Positions 46,766 to 55,516 of a DNA stretch of 64,000 bases are shown here, in pieces. The stretch's first letter is position 1. Each line of letters starts with the position of its first letter. A program made the position numbers and the translations under genes. The notes below the pieces were generated by a model. The model saw nothing but the letters and a program-made list of their open reading frames with translations. It made no database searches and was not told the origin of the DNA. The DNA lies in contig JADCCX010000024.1 in the NCBI GenBank assembly GCA_020252485.1, positions 95,382 through 159,381 on the forward strand, written 5' to 3'. The DNA comes from Methylocystis sp. Its GTDB lineage: Bacteria > Pseudomonadota > Alphaproteobacteria > Rhizobiales > Beijerinckiaceae.

Positions 46766-47940
46766 GGCTGGCTCCCACGCAAATGAAAGCGGTGGTCATC
46801 CTGCTTGGCGCCGCGCAGACCCTCTCTTGGGCTTCCACCTATTATCTGCCTGCCGTCCTGGCGACGCCGATGGCGCGCGATCTTGGGCTTTCGCCCGTCT
46901 GGATCTTCGCGGCCTTCTCGGGTGCATTAATCGTCTCGGCGCTGATCGGCCCCTGGGCCGGAGCGCGGATCGACCGGCTGGGCGGCAGGGAATTGCTTGT
47001 CGCTTCCAATCTCATCTTCGCGCTGGGCCTTGGCGTTCTGGCGGTGATGCAGGGGCCCGTTCACCTGTGCCTCGGCTGGCTGCTGATGGGCATCGGCATG
47101 GGGATCGGCCTTTACGAGGCGGCCTTTGCGACACTGGCGGGGCTCTATGGCGAAAAGGCGCGTTCGCCCATCACCGGCGTGACATTGATAGCCGGCTTTG
47201 CAAGCACCGTAGGATGGCCGATGTCCGCCTGGATGGGCGCGGAATTCGGCTGGCGCGGCGCTTGCGCCGGATGGGCTGCGGCCCAGCTCCTGATTGCGCT
47301 GCCCCTGAATGCGATGCTGCCGGCGGGTGTTCAGGCAAAGCCTGCGGTTGCGGAATCAGAAAACGGGTCAGGTAGCGAGCCGGAGGACAAGACATCGCCT
47401 TGGTCCATGTGGCTGCTGGCCTATGTTTTCGCCGCGATCCTGTTCTGCAGCACGGCGCTCGCGACCCATCTGCCGCGTCTGCTGGAAGCGGCCGGCGCCA
47501 CGACGGTGGTGGCGATTGCGGCGGCCTCCTTGATCGGACCGGCCCAGGTCGCCGCGCGGATCGCCGAATTCGGCCTGTTGCGGCGGGTTCATCCTCTCGT
47601 CTCCGCCCGGATCGCATCGCTTGGACATCCTGTGGCGGCGGCGGCCCTGTTACTGTTCGGCGCGCCCGCCGCCTATGCCTTCACGATACTCCACGGGGCC
47701 GGCAATGGCGTCATGACGATCGCCAAAGGGACCTTGCCGCTCGCCCTCTTCGGTCCGGCGGGCTACGGCTTGCGTCAGGGCGTGCTCTCGGCTCCGGCGC
47801 GGATCCTTCAGGCCTTCGCGCCGGTCATTTTCGGCTTCGCCCTGGAGCAATGGGGGGCGGAAGCCATCTGGCTGACGGGGATCATCGGCTTCACCGCCTT
47901 TCTCGCTTTGCTTACCATCAGGCGGCCGGCGCAGGCGTGA
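46762..47940 (+). CDS. MFS transporter coupled to OtnK-OtnC
   Basis: 392-residue major-facilitator protein with about 12 membrane helices and the motif GARIDRLGGRELL between helices 2 and 3. A short hydrophilic, Glu/Ser-rich loop (ESENGSGSEPEDK, about residues 193-205) separates the two halves. The start ATG overlaps the otnC stop by four bases. It may take up the acid sugar or release a product; context is the only evidence. It converges on an enolase-superfamily gene 19 bases away. Confidence 0.8.
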   Translation: MRLAPTQMKAVVILLGAAQTLSWASTYYLPAVLATPMARDLGLSPVWIFAAFSGALIVSALIGPWAGARIDRLGGRELLVASNLIFALGLGVLAVMQGPVHLCLGWLLMGIGMGIGLYEAAFATLAGLYGEKARSPITGVTLIAGFASTVGWPMSAWMGAEFGWRGACAGWAAAQLLIALPLNAMLPAGVQAKPAVAESENGSGSEPEDKTSPWSMWLLAYVFAAILFCSTALATHLPRLLEAAGATTVVAIAAASLIGPAQVAARIAEFGLLRRVHPLVSARIASLGHPVAAAALLLFGAPAAYAFTILHGAGNGVMTIAKGTLPLALFGPAGYGLRQGVLSAPARILQAFAPVIFGFALEQWGAEAIWLTGIIGFTAFLALLTIRRPAQA

Positions 47941-47959
47941 ATGCGCCGGCGCCCTACTT

Positions 47960-49165
47960 CTAAAGGGTCGACTTGTCCGAAACGCGCACCCGCGCATCCG
48001 GCCGCTTGGTCAGGTCCGGCAGCAATTCGAGACCCAACCCCGGGCGGCCGCTGATGCTCACCTGGCCGTCCTTCACCTCCGGCAGATGGGTCACCAGCTC
48101 CTTGTACCAGCCGGTGTAGAAAGCCCTCACGCTCTCCTGAATCAGCGCATTGGCGGCATGCAGCGAAAAATGGCAGGAGGCCGTGTAGACGACCGGCCCC
48201 GTGCAATCATGGGGCGCCACCGGCGTGTGCCAGGCCTCCGCCATACCGGCGATCTTGCGCGCTTCGGAGAGACCGCCGCACCATGAGAGATCAAGCATCA
48301 CGACGCCGGCCGCGCCGGTCTGCAGATACTCCCGGAAGGCATGCGTGAAGGACAAGGTCTCCGAGGCGCAGACCCAGGCCTTGGAGTGCCGGGCGTAATC
48401 CTTGAGGTCGCTGATATTGTCGAGGCGGAACGGGTCCTCGTGCCAATAGGTATCGAATTCAGCGAGGCGCTCCGCCAGCCGTTTCGCCATGGGCAGGCTC
48501 CAGAGCGAGTGGAACTCCACCATGATGTCCATCTTGTCGCCCACCGCCTTGCGGATTTTGCGGAAGGGCTCCAGGGCAGTGTTTAGCTCCTCCGCCGTGA
48601 TGTCGAAGCCGTTGGTGCGCTCGGCGGCGATGTCGAAGGGCCAGATTTTCATGCCGGTGATGCCCTGCTCCAGCAGGGAATGGGCGACCTCATCGGCCCG
48701 GTGGAGAAAGCCTTCAAGGTCCTCGTAAGGGCCGCCCTGCTCCCCGACATGCCAGTTGGCGACGGCTTGCGCGCGCGAGTCGCGGATGTATCGATAGCCG
48801 GCGCAGGTGTTGTAGACGCGGATCGTGTCGCGCGTCTTGCCTCCCAGCATGGTGCAGACAGGTTTGCCATGCGCCTTGCCGAAGATATCCCAGAGCGCGA
48901 TGTCGATGGCCGAATTGCCGCGCGTCTCCACGCCGGCCGAACGCCAGCCGAGATAGTTCCTGAGCTTCAGGTTGATTGCCTCGATTCTGAGCGGGTCCTC
49001 GCCGATCAGCTTGGGAGCCACGGTTTCGTGGAGATAGGCCTCGACAGCCTTGGGGCCCATGAAGGTTTCGCCAAGTCCGGCAATGCCTTCATCCGTGTGC
49101 AGCCGCACGAAGATGAGATTGCCGAATTCCTCGACGCGGATGGTTTCGAGCGCTGTGATTTTCAT
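47960..49165 (-). CDS. Enolase-superfamily (MR/MLE) acid-sugar dehydratase-like
   Basis: 401 residues. An N-terminal capping domain (FGNLIFVRLHTDEGIAGLGET) and a TIM barrel with GITGMKIWPFD (probable acid/base Lys), metal-ligand segments MVEFHSLW, YWHEDPF and ASETLS, and a His in VAPHDCTGP suggest a mandelate racemase/galactonate-dehydratase-type enzyme. Such enzymes dehydrate or racemise acid sugars. It is the last gene of a TRAP operon and is adjacent to OtnK/OtnC, both consistent with an acid sugar; the exact substrate is unknown. Confidence 0.85.
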   Translation of the reverse strand: MKITALETIRVEEFGNLIFVRLHTDEGIAGLGETFMGPKAVEAYLHETVAPKLIGEDPLRIEAINLKLRNYLGWRSAGVETRGNSAIDIALWDIFGKAHGKPVCTMLGGKTRDTIRVYNTCAGYRYIRDSRAQAVANWHVGEQGGPYEDLEGFLHRADEVAHSLLEQGITGMKIWPFDIAAERTNGFDITAEELNTALEPFRKIRKAVGDKMDIMVEFHSLWSLPMAKRLAERLAEFDTYWHEDPFRLDNISDLKDYARHSKAWVCASETLSFTHAFREYLQTGAAGVVMLDLSWCGGLSEARKIAGMAEAWHTPVAPHDCTGPVVYTASCHFSLHAANALIQESVRAFYTGWYKELVTHLPEVKDGQVSISGRPGLGLELLPDLTKRPDARVRVSDKSTL

Positions 49166-49194
49166 GTTTGGGTCGTGTGGCTGGATAAAGGATG

Positions 49195-49219
49195 GCCCTC
49201 TCCCGCTGTGGGAGAGGGC
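49195..49219. repeat. REP-like hairpin after the TRAP binding-protein gene
   Basis: Perfect ten-base inverted repeat GCCCTCTCCC/GGGAGAGGGC with a five-base loop, 12 bases after the dctP-type stop on the minus strand and before the enolase-superfamily gene. No T run follows on the minus strand. It resembles the hairpin at 28775-28811 in position and sequence. Confidence 0.65.
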
Positions 49220-49231
49220 GCAATGATGGCG

Positions 49232-50239
49232 TCAGTTGGTGCCGCGGATCTTGCCGAGTTCGGCCTGGATGCGGTCGACCGTATCCTTGCCGACAGTGGC
49301 GGCGGCGCGTTCGTAGACGGGCTTCACGGCATCACGCATGCGCTTCTGCTCGGCCGGCGCGATTTCGTTCACCTGCATGCCCTGCGCCTTCACATTGGCC
49401 AGCGACTTCGACGAGAGCGCCCGCGAGACGCTGCGCTGCTCCTTCTGACCCTCGGCCGCGCAATCCGTCAGCGCCTTCTGCTCGTCGGCGGAAAGCTTGT
49501 CCCACAGTGCCTTCGAATAGAGGAACAGGAAGGGCGTATAGGCATGGTTGGTGACGGAGAGGAACTTCTGCACCTCATACAGTTTCGACGTGTCGATCGT
49601 CACGAAAGGGTTCTCCTGTCCGTCGATCGCCTTGGTCTCCAGCGCGGCGAAGACCTCCTGGAAGGCCATCGGAACCGCGTTGGCGCCCAGCGTCCTGAAG
49701 GTGTCCAGGAAGACGTTGTTCTGCATCACGCGGACCTTCAGGCCCGGAAAATCCTCGACCTTCGTCACCGGCTTGCGGGAGTTGGTGAGGTTGCGGAAGC
49801 CGTTCTCCCAGTAGGACAGGTTAACGAGGCCGACGGACGGCAGCTTGTCGGCCATGTATTTGCCGAAGGGCCCGTCGAGGATCGCGTCCGCCTCCTTCTC
49901 GTTGCTGAAGAGGAAGGGAAGATCGAAGACGCCAAGGTCAGGCAGGATGCCAACGAGCGGCGAGCTTGAGGTCACCACCATCTCTTGCGTGCCGGAGCGC
50001 AGCGCCTGCGTCGCCTGCAGGTCGCCGCCGAGCGCGCCGCCCCAGAAGGCCTGAAGCTTGAGCTTGCCGCCCGATTTCTCTGTAAGGCAGGCGGTCATCC
50101 TGGCGATGCCGTTGCCCACCGGGTGATCCTGGTTGATGCCGTTGGAGACGCGGATCGTGCGCTCCGTGAACTGGGCGTTCGCCGTGCCCGTCATCAGGGC
50201 GAGAGCGCCGACGGCGGCGAGAAGCGTGGATTTGAGCAT
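49232..50239 (-). CDS. TRAP transporter substrate-binding protein (DctP)
   Basis: 335 residues with a Sec signal (MLKSTLLAAVGALALMTGTANA, in part). DctP features include the HPVGNGIARM region, the ELQATQAL-like GGDLQATQALRSGTQEMVV, and the Arg in LKVRVMQNNVFLDTFRTLGANAVPMAF (partly quoted) that binds the ligand carboxylate. The ligand is therefore probably an organic acid. It lies 37 bases after dctM. Confidence 0.93.
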   Translation of the reverse strand: MLKSTLLAAVGALALMTGTANAQFTERTIRVSNGINQDHPVGNGIARMTACLTEKSGGKLKLQAFWGGALGGDLQATQALRSGTQEMVVTSSSPLVGILPDLGVFDLPFLFSNEKEADAILDGPFGKYMADKLPSVGLVNLSYWENGFRNLTNSRKPVTKVEDFPGLKVRVMQNNVFLDTFRTLGANAVPMAFQEVFAALETKAIDGQENPFVTIDTSKLYEVQKFLSVTNHAYTPFLFLYSKALWDKLSADEQKALTDCAAEGQKEQRSVSRALSSKSLANVKAQGMQVNEIAPAEQKRMRDAVKPVYERAAATVGKDTVDRIQAELGKIRGTN

Positions 50240-50276
50240 GGGTCTTTCCTCCTTGGTTGTGCGGGCTTGGCGCCGG

Positions 50277-51617
50277 CTATAGGCCCAGCAATTGCTGGAT
50301 AAACTGGGTGAAACTGATCCTGCCGGAAAAGAACCGGAAGGGAGCCATGACCAGGGGCGGCCATAGAACGAGCAAGAACATGACGATGCTCTGGGCGATC
50401 AGGAAAGGGTTCACTCCCCTGATCACATCGGTCATCGAAACCTTGGCGACGCCCGAGACCACGTTGAGCACGATCCCCACCGGCGGCGTGATCAGGCCGA
50501 TCGCGTTGTTCATGATGAACAGCACGCCGAAATAGATCGGGTCGATGCCGGCCTGCTTGACGATGGGCATCAGCACCGGCGTCAGGATCAGCACGGTGGG
50601 CGCAAAATCGAGTGCCGTGCCGACAACGAGCACGAGCACCATGAGAATGATCATCAGCACCGTCTTGTTGGAGACGAATTGCTGCAGGAATCCGCCGATC
50701 TCGCCGGGGATATTGGCCGCCGTGATCAGCCAGGAGGAGATCAGCGCCGCCGCGACCAGGAACATGATGACAGCCGTAAGTTTGGCGGCGGAAAGGAACA
50801 GGCCGTAAAGGTCGGCGACCTTCAACTCCTTGTAGATGAACATGCCGACGAACAGGGCATAAACCGTGGCGACGACGGCCGCCTCCGTCGGTGTGGCGAA
50901 GCCGAAACGGATCGATCCCAGGATGAAGATCGGCATGGCGAGCGCGAAAGCCCCATCCTTGGTCGCCTGCCAGCGCTCGCTCCAGCTGCGCTTCGGATAG
51001 GGCTGGAGGTTCTCCTTGCGCGCCACCCACCACCAGGCGAAGACGAGACTCACGCCCATCAGGACGCCCGGGAAGAGGCCGGCCACGAACAGCTGCGGAA
51101 TCGAGACATTGGCCGCCACGCCGAAGATCACGAAACCGATCGATGGCGGAATGACCGGCGCGATAATGCCGCCGGCCGCGATCAGGCCGGCCGAGCGGGG
51201 AATATTGTAGCCGGCGTTCCTCATCATCGGAATGAGGATGGCGGCAAGTGCCGCCGTATCCGCCGCCGCCGAGCCCGAGAGCGAGGCCATGATCACGGCC
51301 GCGATGATGGCGACGTAACCCAATCCGCCATGCCGGTGGCCGATGAGGGCGAGCGCGAAATTGACGATGCGCTTCGAAAGGCCGCCGGCGTTCATCAATT
51401 CGCCGGCGAGGATGAAGAAGGGGATCGCCAGCAGAATGAAGCTGTCCGCGCCATCCAGCATCTTCTGCGCGATCACCTGGGCATCGAAAGCCGGATAGAT
51501 GCCCATGAAGACCATCCAGCCCATCAGCGCCATGCCGCAAACCATGAGCGCGAAGGCGCAGGGCATGCCGAGCGCCATGGCCCCGCAGAGCGAGACGAGG
51601 AAGACGATAACGGTCAT
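50277..51617 (-). CDS. TRAP transporter large permease (DctM)
   Basis: 446 residues with 12 or so membrane helices and the DctM motifs PFFILAGELMNAGGLSKRI and ITPPVGIVLNVVSGV. It forms the Na+-dependent channel with DctQ. Its start overlaps the dctQ stop by four bases. Confidence 0.94.
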   Translation of the reverse strand: MTVIVFLVSLCGAMALGMPCAFALMVCGMALMGWMVFMGIYPAFDAQVIAQKMLDGADSFILLAIPFFILAGELMNAGGLSKRIVNFALALIGHRHGGLGYVAIIAAVIMASLSGSAAADTAALAAILIPMMRNAGYNIPRSAGLIAAGGIIAPVIPPSIGFVIFGVAANVSIPQLFVAGLFPGVLMGVSLVFAWWWVARKENLQPYPKRSWSERWQATKDGAFALAMPIFILGSIRFGFATPTEAAVVATVYALFVGMFIYKELKVADLYGLFLSAAKLTAVIMFLVAAALISSWLITAANIPGEIGGFLQQFVSNKTVLMIILMVLVLVVGTALDFAPTVLILTPVLMPIVKQAGIDPIYFGVLFIMNNAIGLITPPVGIVLNVVSGVAKVSMTDVIRGVNPFLIAQSIVMFLLVLWPPLVMAPFRFFSGRISFTQFIQQLLGL

Positions 51618-52162
51618 TCAAGCTTGCCCTTGAGGCCCGTCGCGATCGCTTCCTCGGAGAATTTGCCGGCGAAGGCTTGCAGCTCGCCCTCCCGTAATCT
51701 TCCGGTGAAAGCGCGCACCAGGCGCAGGAACGTCATCCAGCCGATGCCGGCCGCAGTGAAGAAGCCGACGCCGAAGACCAGCAGCATATTCATGCCGGAA
51801 ACGGGCGCGACATTCGTCGCGTTCAACGGGGCCTGCCTCCAGGTGCCCCAGAAGAACACGGCGCAGCACAGGAGCACGAGCAGATCCGACAGGATCATGC
51901 AGATCTGTTGCCCCTTCGGTCCCAGCGCTCCCACGAAGGCGTCGACGCCGAGATGCGCGTTCTCCCGCGCCACCACGACGGCGCCGATGAAGGTCAGCCA
52001 GACGAAGCAGAAGCGGCTCATCTCCTCGGAGATCTGAATGCCGTCATCGAGGAACCAGCGCATCATCACATTGCCGAACACCATGATCACCATGGCGACG
52101 AGCAGGATGACCAGCAGCGCCTCCAGCGCCTTGAAGAATCCGTCCTCAAGCCGCTGCATCAT
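51614..52162 (-). CDS. TRAP transporter small permease (DctQ)
   Basis: 182 residues with four predicted helices (ALLVILLVAMVIMVFGNV; FCFVWLTFIGAVVVA; MILSDLLVLLCCAVFFWG; MLLVFGVGFFTAAGIGWMTFL). The helix-2 motif EMSRFCFVWLTFIG is typical of DctQ. First gene of the TRAP operon dctQ-dctM-dctP-enolase-like; the promoter is presumed within 52163-52410. Confidence 0.9.
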   Translation of the reverse strand: MMQRLEDGFFKALEALLVILLVAMVIMVFGNVMMRWFLDDGIQISEEMSRFCFVWLTFIGAVVVARENAHLGVDAFVGALGPKGQQICMILSDLLVLLCCAVFFWGTWRQAPLNATNVAPVSGMNMLLVFGVGFFTAAGIGWMTFLRLVRAFTGRLREGELQAFAGKFSEEAIATGLKGKLE

Positions 52163-52410
52163 GGAAACCTTGGCGCTTCAGGAATTCGTCCCGCGCTATG
52201 CTGGTTTCCATGGCGCGCCATTCCAGCCTTGTGGGCCTCTGCGACCTCATCCCGCGTTTCCCCCTGTGCTCATTGCAGTCAGCCTGTCGACGATGGCTGC
52301 GCGGAAGCTCTCCGGCTTCTTCCCGGGAAGGTGGTCTCAGATGGTGATGGGAGTCAACCGGTAGATTTGCGGTGGCCGGAGGCTCCGGCGGGACGTGGAC
52401 AGAGCCCAAA
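52163..52410. other. Intergenic region upstream of the TRAP operon
   Basis: No supported gene. It is bounded by the dctQ start and a dispersed repeat. It likely contains the TRAP operon promoter (minus strand), but I see no clear operator. A GC-rich palindrome GCCGGAGGCTCCGGC occurs near 52374-52388. Confidence 0.5.
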
Positions 52411-52542
52411 GCCGTCTTTGCGAGCAGCGACAGCGACGAAGCAACGACGTCATTGCGAGGAGCGTGAGCGACGAAGCAATCCAGAACTTAGGTCCGATTG
52501 GCGCTGGTCGTCTGGATTGCTTCGCTTCGCTCGCAAAGACGA
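52411..52542. repeat. Dispersed inverted-repeat element (copy B)
   Basis: Contains GCCGTCTTTGCGAG, an internal TCATTGCGAGGAGCGTGAGC continuing to GAAGCAATCCAG, and the complementary CTGGATTGCTTCGCTTCGCTCGCAAAGAC. It is related to the element at 31629-31756 and appears to have gained an additional partial arm at its left end (two consecutive tgcgag...gaagcaa motifs). Confidence 0.75.
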
Positions 52543-52566
52543 TGCGGCGAACGCCTCTTCAACGCC

Positions 52567-53151
52567 CTACAGCTTGGCCATCACACCGTTGATGCGGGCA
52601 ATGAAGCCCTTCCGCTGCTCCAGCGTCGCGACATTCATGTGGTAAAGCGCGTGATACTGGATCCTGGCCCGCTTCTGCATCAGGCGCGGCAGATAGCGCG
52701 TGATGATCTTGCGCGGCGGATCGCCCACATAGAACGCCACCCAGCGCTGGCGGCCGTAGGTCGAGACGCCGATGACCTGGCGGATGTTTGTGAGCAGAGG
52801 TTTCACATTCGTGGGATCGGAAATGTCGAAGGACACGCCCGGCATCAGAAGCCTGTCGAACCAGCCCTTGAGCATCGCGGGCAAACCAAAGCACCAGGTC
52901 GGGAACTGCACCACCAGAACCTCGGCGGCGTGGAGACGGCGGACATAATCCTCCAGTCCCTCCCGGTTCTTCGTGACATCGTGGTAGTTGCGCCGCCGCT
53001 CGGCGGTCAGCACCGGATCGAAGCCCTCGGCATAGAGATCGCAAAGATCGACCTCATGGCCTTTGGCTTTCAAAGTGGCCACCGCCTCGTTGCGGATTCC
53101 GGCATGGAAACTGTCGTCGAGCGGATGGCAGTAGAGGTAGAGGACACGCAT
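52567..53151 (-). CDS. NAD(P)H oxidoreductase, flavodoxin-like fold
   Basis: 194 residues in the quinone-reductase/KefF/MdaB family. The N-terminal LYLYCHPLDDSFHAGI is the flavin phosphate loop; the VVQFPTWCFGLPAMLKGWFDRLL segment (in part) marks the family. It uses NAD(P)H to reduce quinones or other acceptors via FMN/FAD. It begins seven bases after the FAD-linked oxidase ends, and the pair is the distal part of the creatininase-ABC operon. Confidence 0.87.
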   Translation of the reverse strand: MRVLYLYCHPLDDSFHAGIRNEAVATLKAKGHEVDLCDLYAEGFDPVLTAERRRNYHDVTKNREGLEDYVRRLHAAEVLVVQFPTWCFGLPAMLKGWFDRLLMPGVSFDISDPTNVKPLLTNIRQVIGVSTYGRQRWVAFYVGDPPRKIITRYLPRLMQKRARIQYHALYHMNVATLEQRKGFIARINGVMAKL

Positions 53152-53158
53152 CGATTGG

Positions 53159-54559
53159 CTACTCCGCCGCCATCGTTCCGGCCGTCAGGGCATGGGCGCT
53201 TTCGAGGCTCGGCAGGCGGCCGGGATTGAGCAGGAAATAGGGGTCCGCCTCGCGCTTCAAGCCTTCTTGATCCGCCTTGATGCGCTTCCAGCCGGTGCCT
53301 TCCAGCGTGTAGATATGCGGATTGGAGACCTTGAGGCCATTGGCCTCGAGCTTCGCCGTGATCTCCTGCAGGCGCTCGGCTGAGCGGTAGCGGACCAGCG
53401 GCAGCGAGGAATTGGTGAAGCCGGCATAGCGTTTCTGGAATTCCAGATGCCAGAGGATCTCGCCTGCGAATTCCTTTTCGGCCCAGGCCAGCGTCTCGAT
53501 GTTCTTCCCCATCGGGAAGAGCACCTGCAGATAGGTGATGTCCGGCTCCACCTTGAGGGCGCGGAGCGTCGTGTGATTCCAGCAGAATTCATAGAGCGGC
53601 GGGATCGGGTCGAGGCTGTCGAAGGCGGCCGCTTCCGCCGCCGCCGCATCGCGCGTGTAACTGACCGTGCCGCCGAAGGCCCTGGCATGCACGCCGGCCG
53701 CCCAGAGTTGCGGCTCCGAGACCATGATGATCGCCAGCGCCTTGTCGACTGGTGCGTAGCGCTGGATCCGCTTGAAGAAAGCGGAGATGCCGGGCGCATG
53801 CACAGAGATCAGTTTCTTGGCGATGATCTGGTCTTCCGCCAGCGCCTGCGCGAAGCGGGCGCAATCGACGAGGCTGTCGAAGGTGACGATGGCTTCGGCC
53901 CAATCATGACAGGGCGCTGTCGGCAGCGTGACGTCAAGCACGATGCCGTTCACGCCATAGGCATGCACCGCCTTCATGGTGTCAGGGCCTTCCAGCGTGA
54001 AGATCCGCGGCGTCTCCTCCATGGAGATCAGCGTCATCGCCTGCACGGCGCCGGCATCGCCGATCTGGCCCCAGGTGATCGAGCCTGCGCCCGCCGCACC
54101 GCCGCAGATGAAGCCGCCGATCGTCGCCGTCGCCCGCGTCGATGGAAAGACGCGGAGTTCCCAGCCGGCCGGCTTCAACTCACGGTCGATCTCCAGCATC
54201 AGCTTGCCGGCCTCGACCTTGACGAGTCCCGGCCGCGTTTCGAGGATGCGGTCGAGGCCCGTCATGTCGAGCACGATGCCGCCATCGAGCGGCACGCATT
54301 GGCCGTAATTGCCGGTGCCGCCGCCCCGCGTCGTCAGCGCGATGCGCCGCCTTGCGGCAAGCGCGACGACCTTCACCAGCTCATCGCGGTTGCGCGGCCG
54401 CACGATGGCGAAGGCGCGCTTGTCTTCGAGCAGCGGCTTCAGGATCGGCGAGAACCAGAAGAAATCCCGCGACTTCAGCTTGATCGTGCCGGGATCGGTG
54501 GCGACCGGGATATCACCCAGATCGGCGATGAAGGTCTGAAGGGCGCTGGTGTTTGTCAT
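53159..54559 (-). CDS. FAD-binding oxidoreductase (GlcD/PCMH type)
   Basis: 466 residues. The PCMH FAD-binding domain shows KVVALAARRRIALTTRGGGTGNYGQCVPLDGGIVLDMTGLDRIL (partly quoted: TRGGGTGNYGQ, GGIVLDMTGLDRIL) and GGFICGGAAGAGSITWGQIGD. The C-terminal part resembles D-lactate or glycolate oxidase-type proteins. Covalent flavin attachment cannot be judged. It lies in a run with a creatininase-like amidohydrolase, an ABC importer and a quinone-reductase-like protein, so it may oxidise a product of that pathway. Confidence 0.85.
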   Translation of the reverse strand: MTNTSALQTFIADLGDIPVATDPGTIKLKSRDFFWFSPILKPLLEDKRAFAIVRPRNRDELVKVVALAARRRIALTTRGGGTGNYGQCVPLDGGIVLDMTGLDRILETRPGLVKVEAGKLMLEIDRELKPAGWELRVFPSTRATATIGGFICGGAAGAGSITWGQIGDAGAVQAMTLISMEETPRIFTLEGPDTMKAVHAYGVNGIVLDVTLPTAPCHDWAEAIVTFDSLVDCARFAQALAEDQIIAKKLISVHAPGISAFFKRIQRYAPVDKALAIIMVSEPQLWAAGVHARAFGGTVSYTRDAAAAEAAAFDSLDPIPPLYEFCWNHTTLRALKVEPDITYLQVLFPMGKNIETLAWAEKEFAGEILWHLEFQKRYAGFTNSSLPLVRYRSAERLQEITAKLEANGLKVSNPHIYTLEGTGWKRIKADQEGLKREADPYFLLNPGRLPSLESAHALTAGTMAAE

Positions 54560-54581
54560 GCGGGAACCCTGGTGAGCGTTC

Positions 54582-54695
54582 CTTCTCCCCGTGTTTCACG
54601 GCAAGAAGGACAGGATGAGGGGCTGGGTGATTGGCCGCAGAGAGAACCCGCCTGGCCCCTCACCCTAACCCTCTCCCCGTGTTTCACGGGGAGAG
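54582..54695. repeat. Palindromic intergenic element with two CCCCGTGTTTCACGG cores
   Basis: Contains CTTCTCCCCGTGTTTCACGG with AAGAAG (54582-54607 region) and, at 54671-54695, a perfect 11-base hairpin CTCTCCCCGTG/CACGGGGAGAG with a TTT loop. GATGAGGGGC and GCCCCTCACC lie between. It occupies most of the 141-base gap between two co-directional genes and belongs to the widespread 'ccctcaccctaaccctctcc' class. Confidence 0.7.
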
Positions 54696-54700
54696 CGAAT

Positions 54701-55507
54701 TCATGTCGGCGCGTAAAGCGCGTTGAGGTCGAAGGCATGCACATCCTGCAGGAGCTCGATCATCTTGCCGGTAACCACGGCAATCGTCGCAAGGCCCTTT
54801 TCCGGCGTGGCGATCGATGCATCGCCGACCGTGCCATGCGGCCCCAGATCCTGGGCGATCCAGCCGAAAGCCGCCGTGCCATGCGCCCTGAGATGCTTGT
54901 GGCTCTGCACCAGACGCTCCTGAAGGGAGTGGAACCTCTCGGCCTTGTCCATCTTCACGAGGTCCGGCGTCAGCGCCAGCATCACCGAGGTCTCCATGTC
55001 GCCGCCATGGATGCCATAGGCCTGCTCCCATTCGCTGTAGAGACCGGGGGGCTGTCCAAGCCGCGACCAGCTCGCCACCACCACGAGCATATTGTGGCGC
55101 ACCCGCAATTCGCGGGCGACGACGTCCAGCACCGCGATATTGCCGCCATGCGAATTGGCGAGCACCAGCTTGCGCACGCCGGCGCGCCGCACGCTTTCGC
55201 CGATCTCGATGATGACGCGGGCCAGCGTCTCGTAGGAGAGCGTCAGCGTGCCGGGCGAATGGATGTGCTCGTTCGATTTGCCGACGGCCTGCGGCGGCAG
55301 CACCGTAACCGGCAGGCCGGCGGGCAGCTTCGCCAGCATGGCCTTCAAATTGCCCTCGTTGATCGTCGTATCGGTCGCGACCGGCAGATGCGGCCCGTGC
55401 TGCTCGATGGCGCAGACCGGCAGCACCGCGATCCAGTTCGATGTATCGCTCGTCGCGAAATCGACCGTGGTCATGTCCTTCCAGTAAGGACGCGGCAGGT
55501 TGAGCAT
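54701..55507 (-). CDS. Creatininase-family amidohydrolase
   Basis: 268 residues. The creatininase signature is clear: LPVCAIEQHGPHLPVATDTTINEG, SNEHIHSPGTLTLSYETLA, LVLANSHGGNIAVLDVV, YGIHGGDMETSVMLAL, and the C-terminal GTVGDASIATPEKG. The metal-ligand residues (Glu, His, Asp) of the family appear present. Members hydrolyse creatinine, N-formylated or other cyclic amides, including lactam-type intermediates. It begins nine bases after the ABC permease ends, so substrate is likely what the importer brings in; it cannot be named. Confidence 0.88.
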   Translation of the reverse strand: MLNLPRPYWKDMTTVDFATSDTSNWIAVLPVCAIEQHGPHLPVATDTTINEGNLKAMLAKLPAGLPVTVLPPQAVGKSNEHIHSPGTLTLSYETLARVIIEIGESVRRAGVRKLVLANSHGGNIAVLDVVARELRVRHNMLVVVASWSRLGQPPGLYSEWEQAYGIHGGDMETSVMLALTPDLVKMDKAERFHSLQERLVQSHKHLRAHGTAAFGWIAQDLGPHGTVGDASIATPEKGLATIAVVTGKMIELLQDVHAFDLNALYAPT

Positions 55508-55516
55508 TGTCAGATC

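Noticed and set aside
50679..52037. A 452-codon plus-strand frame
   Set aside because: Antisense to DctM and DctQ, which have well-supported membrane helices and family motifs.
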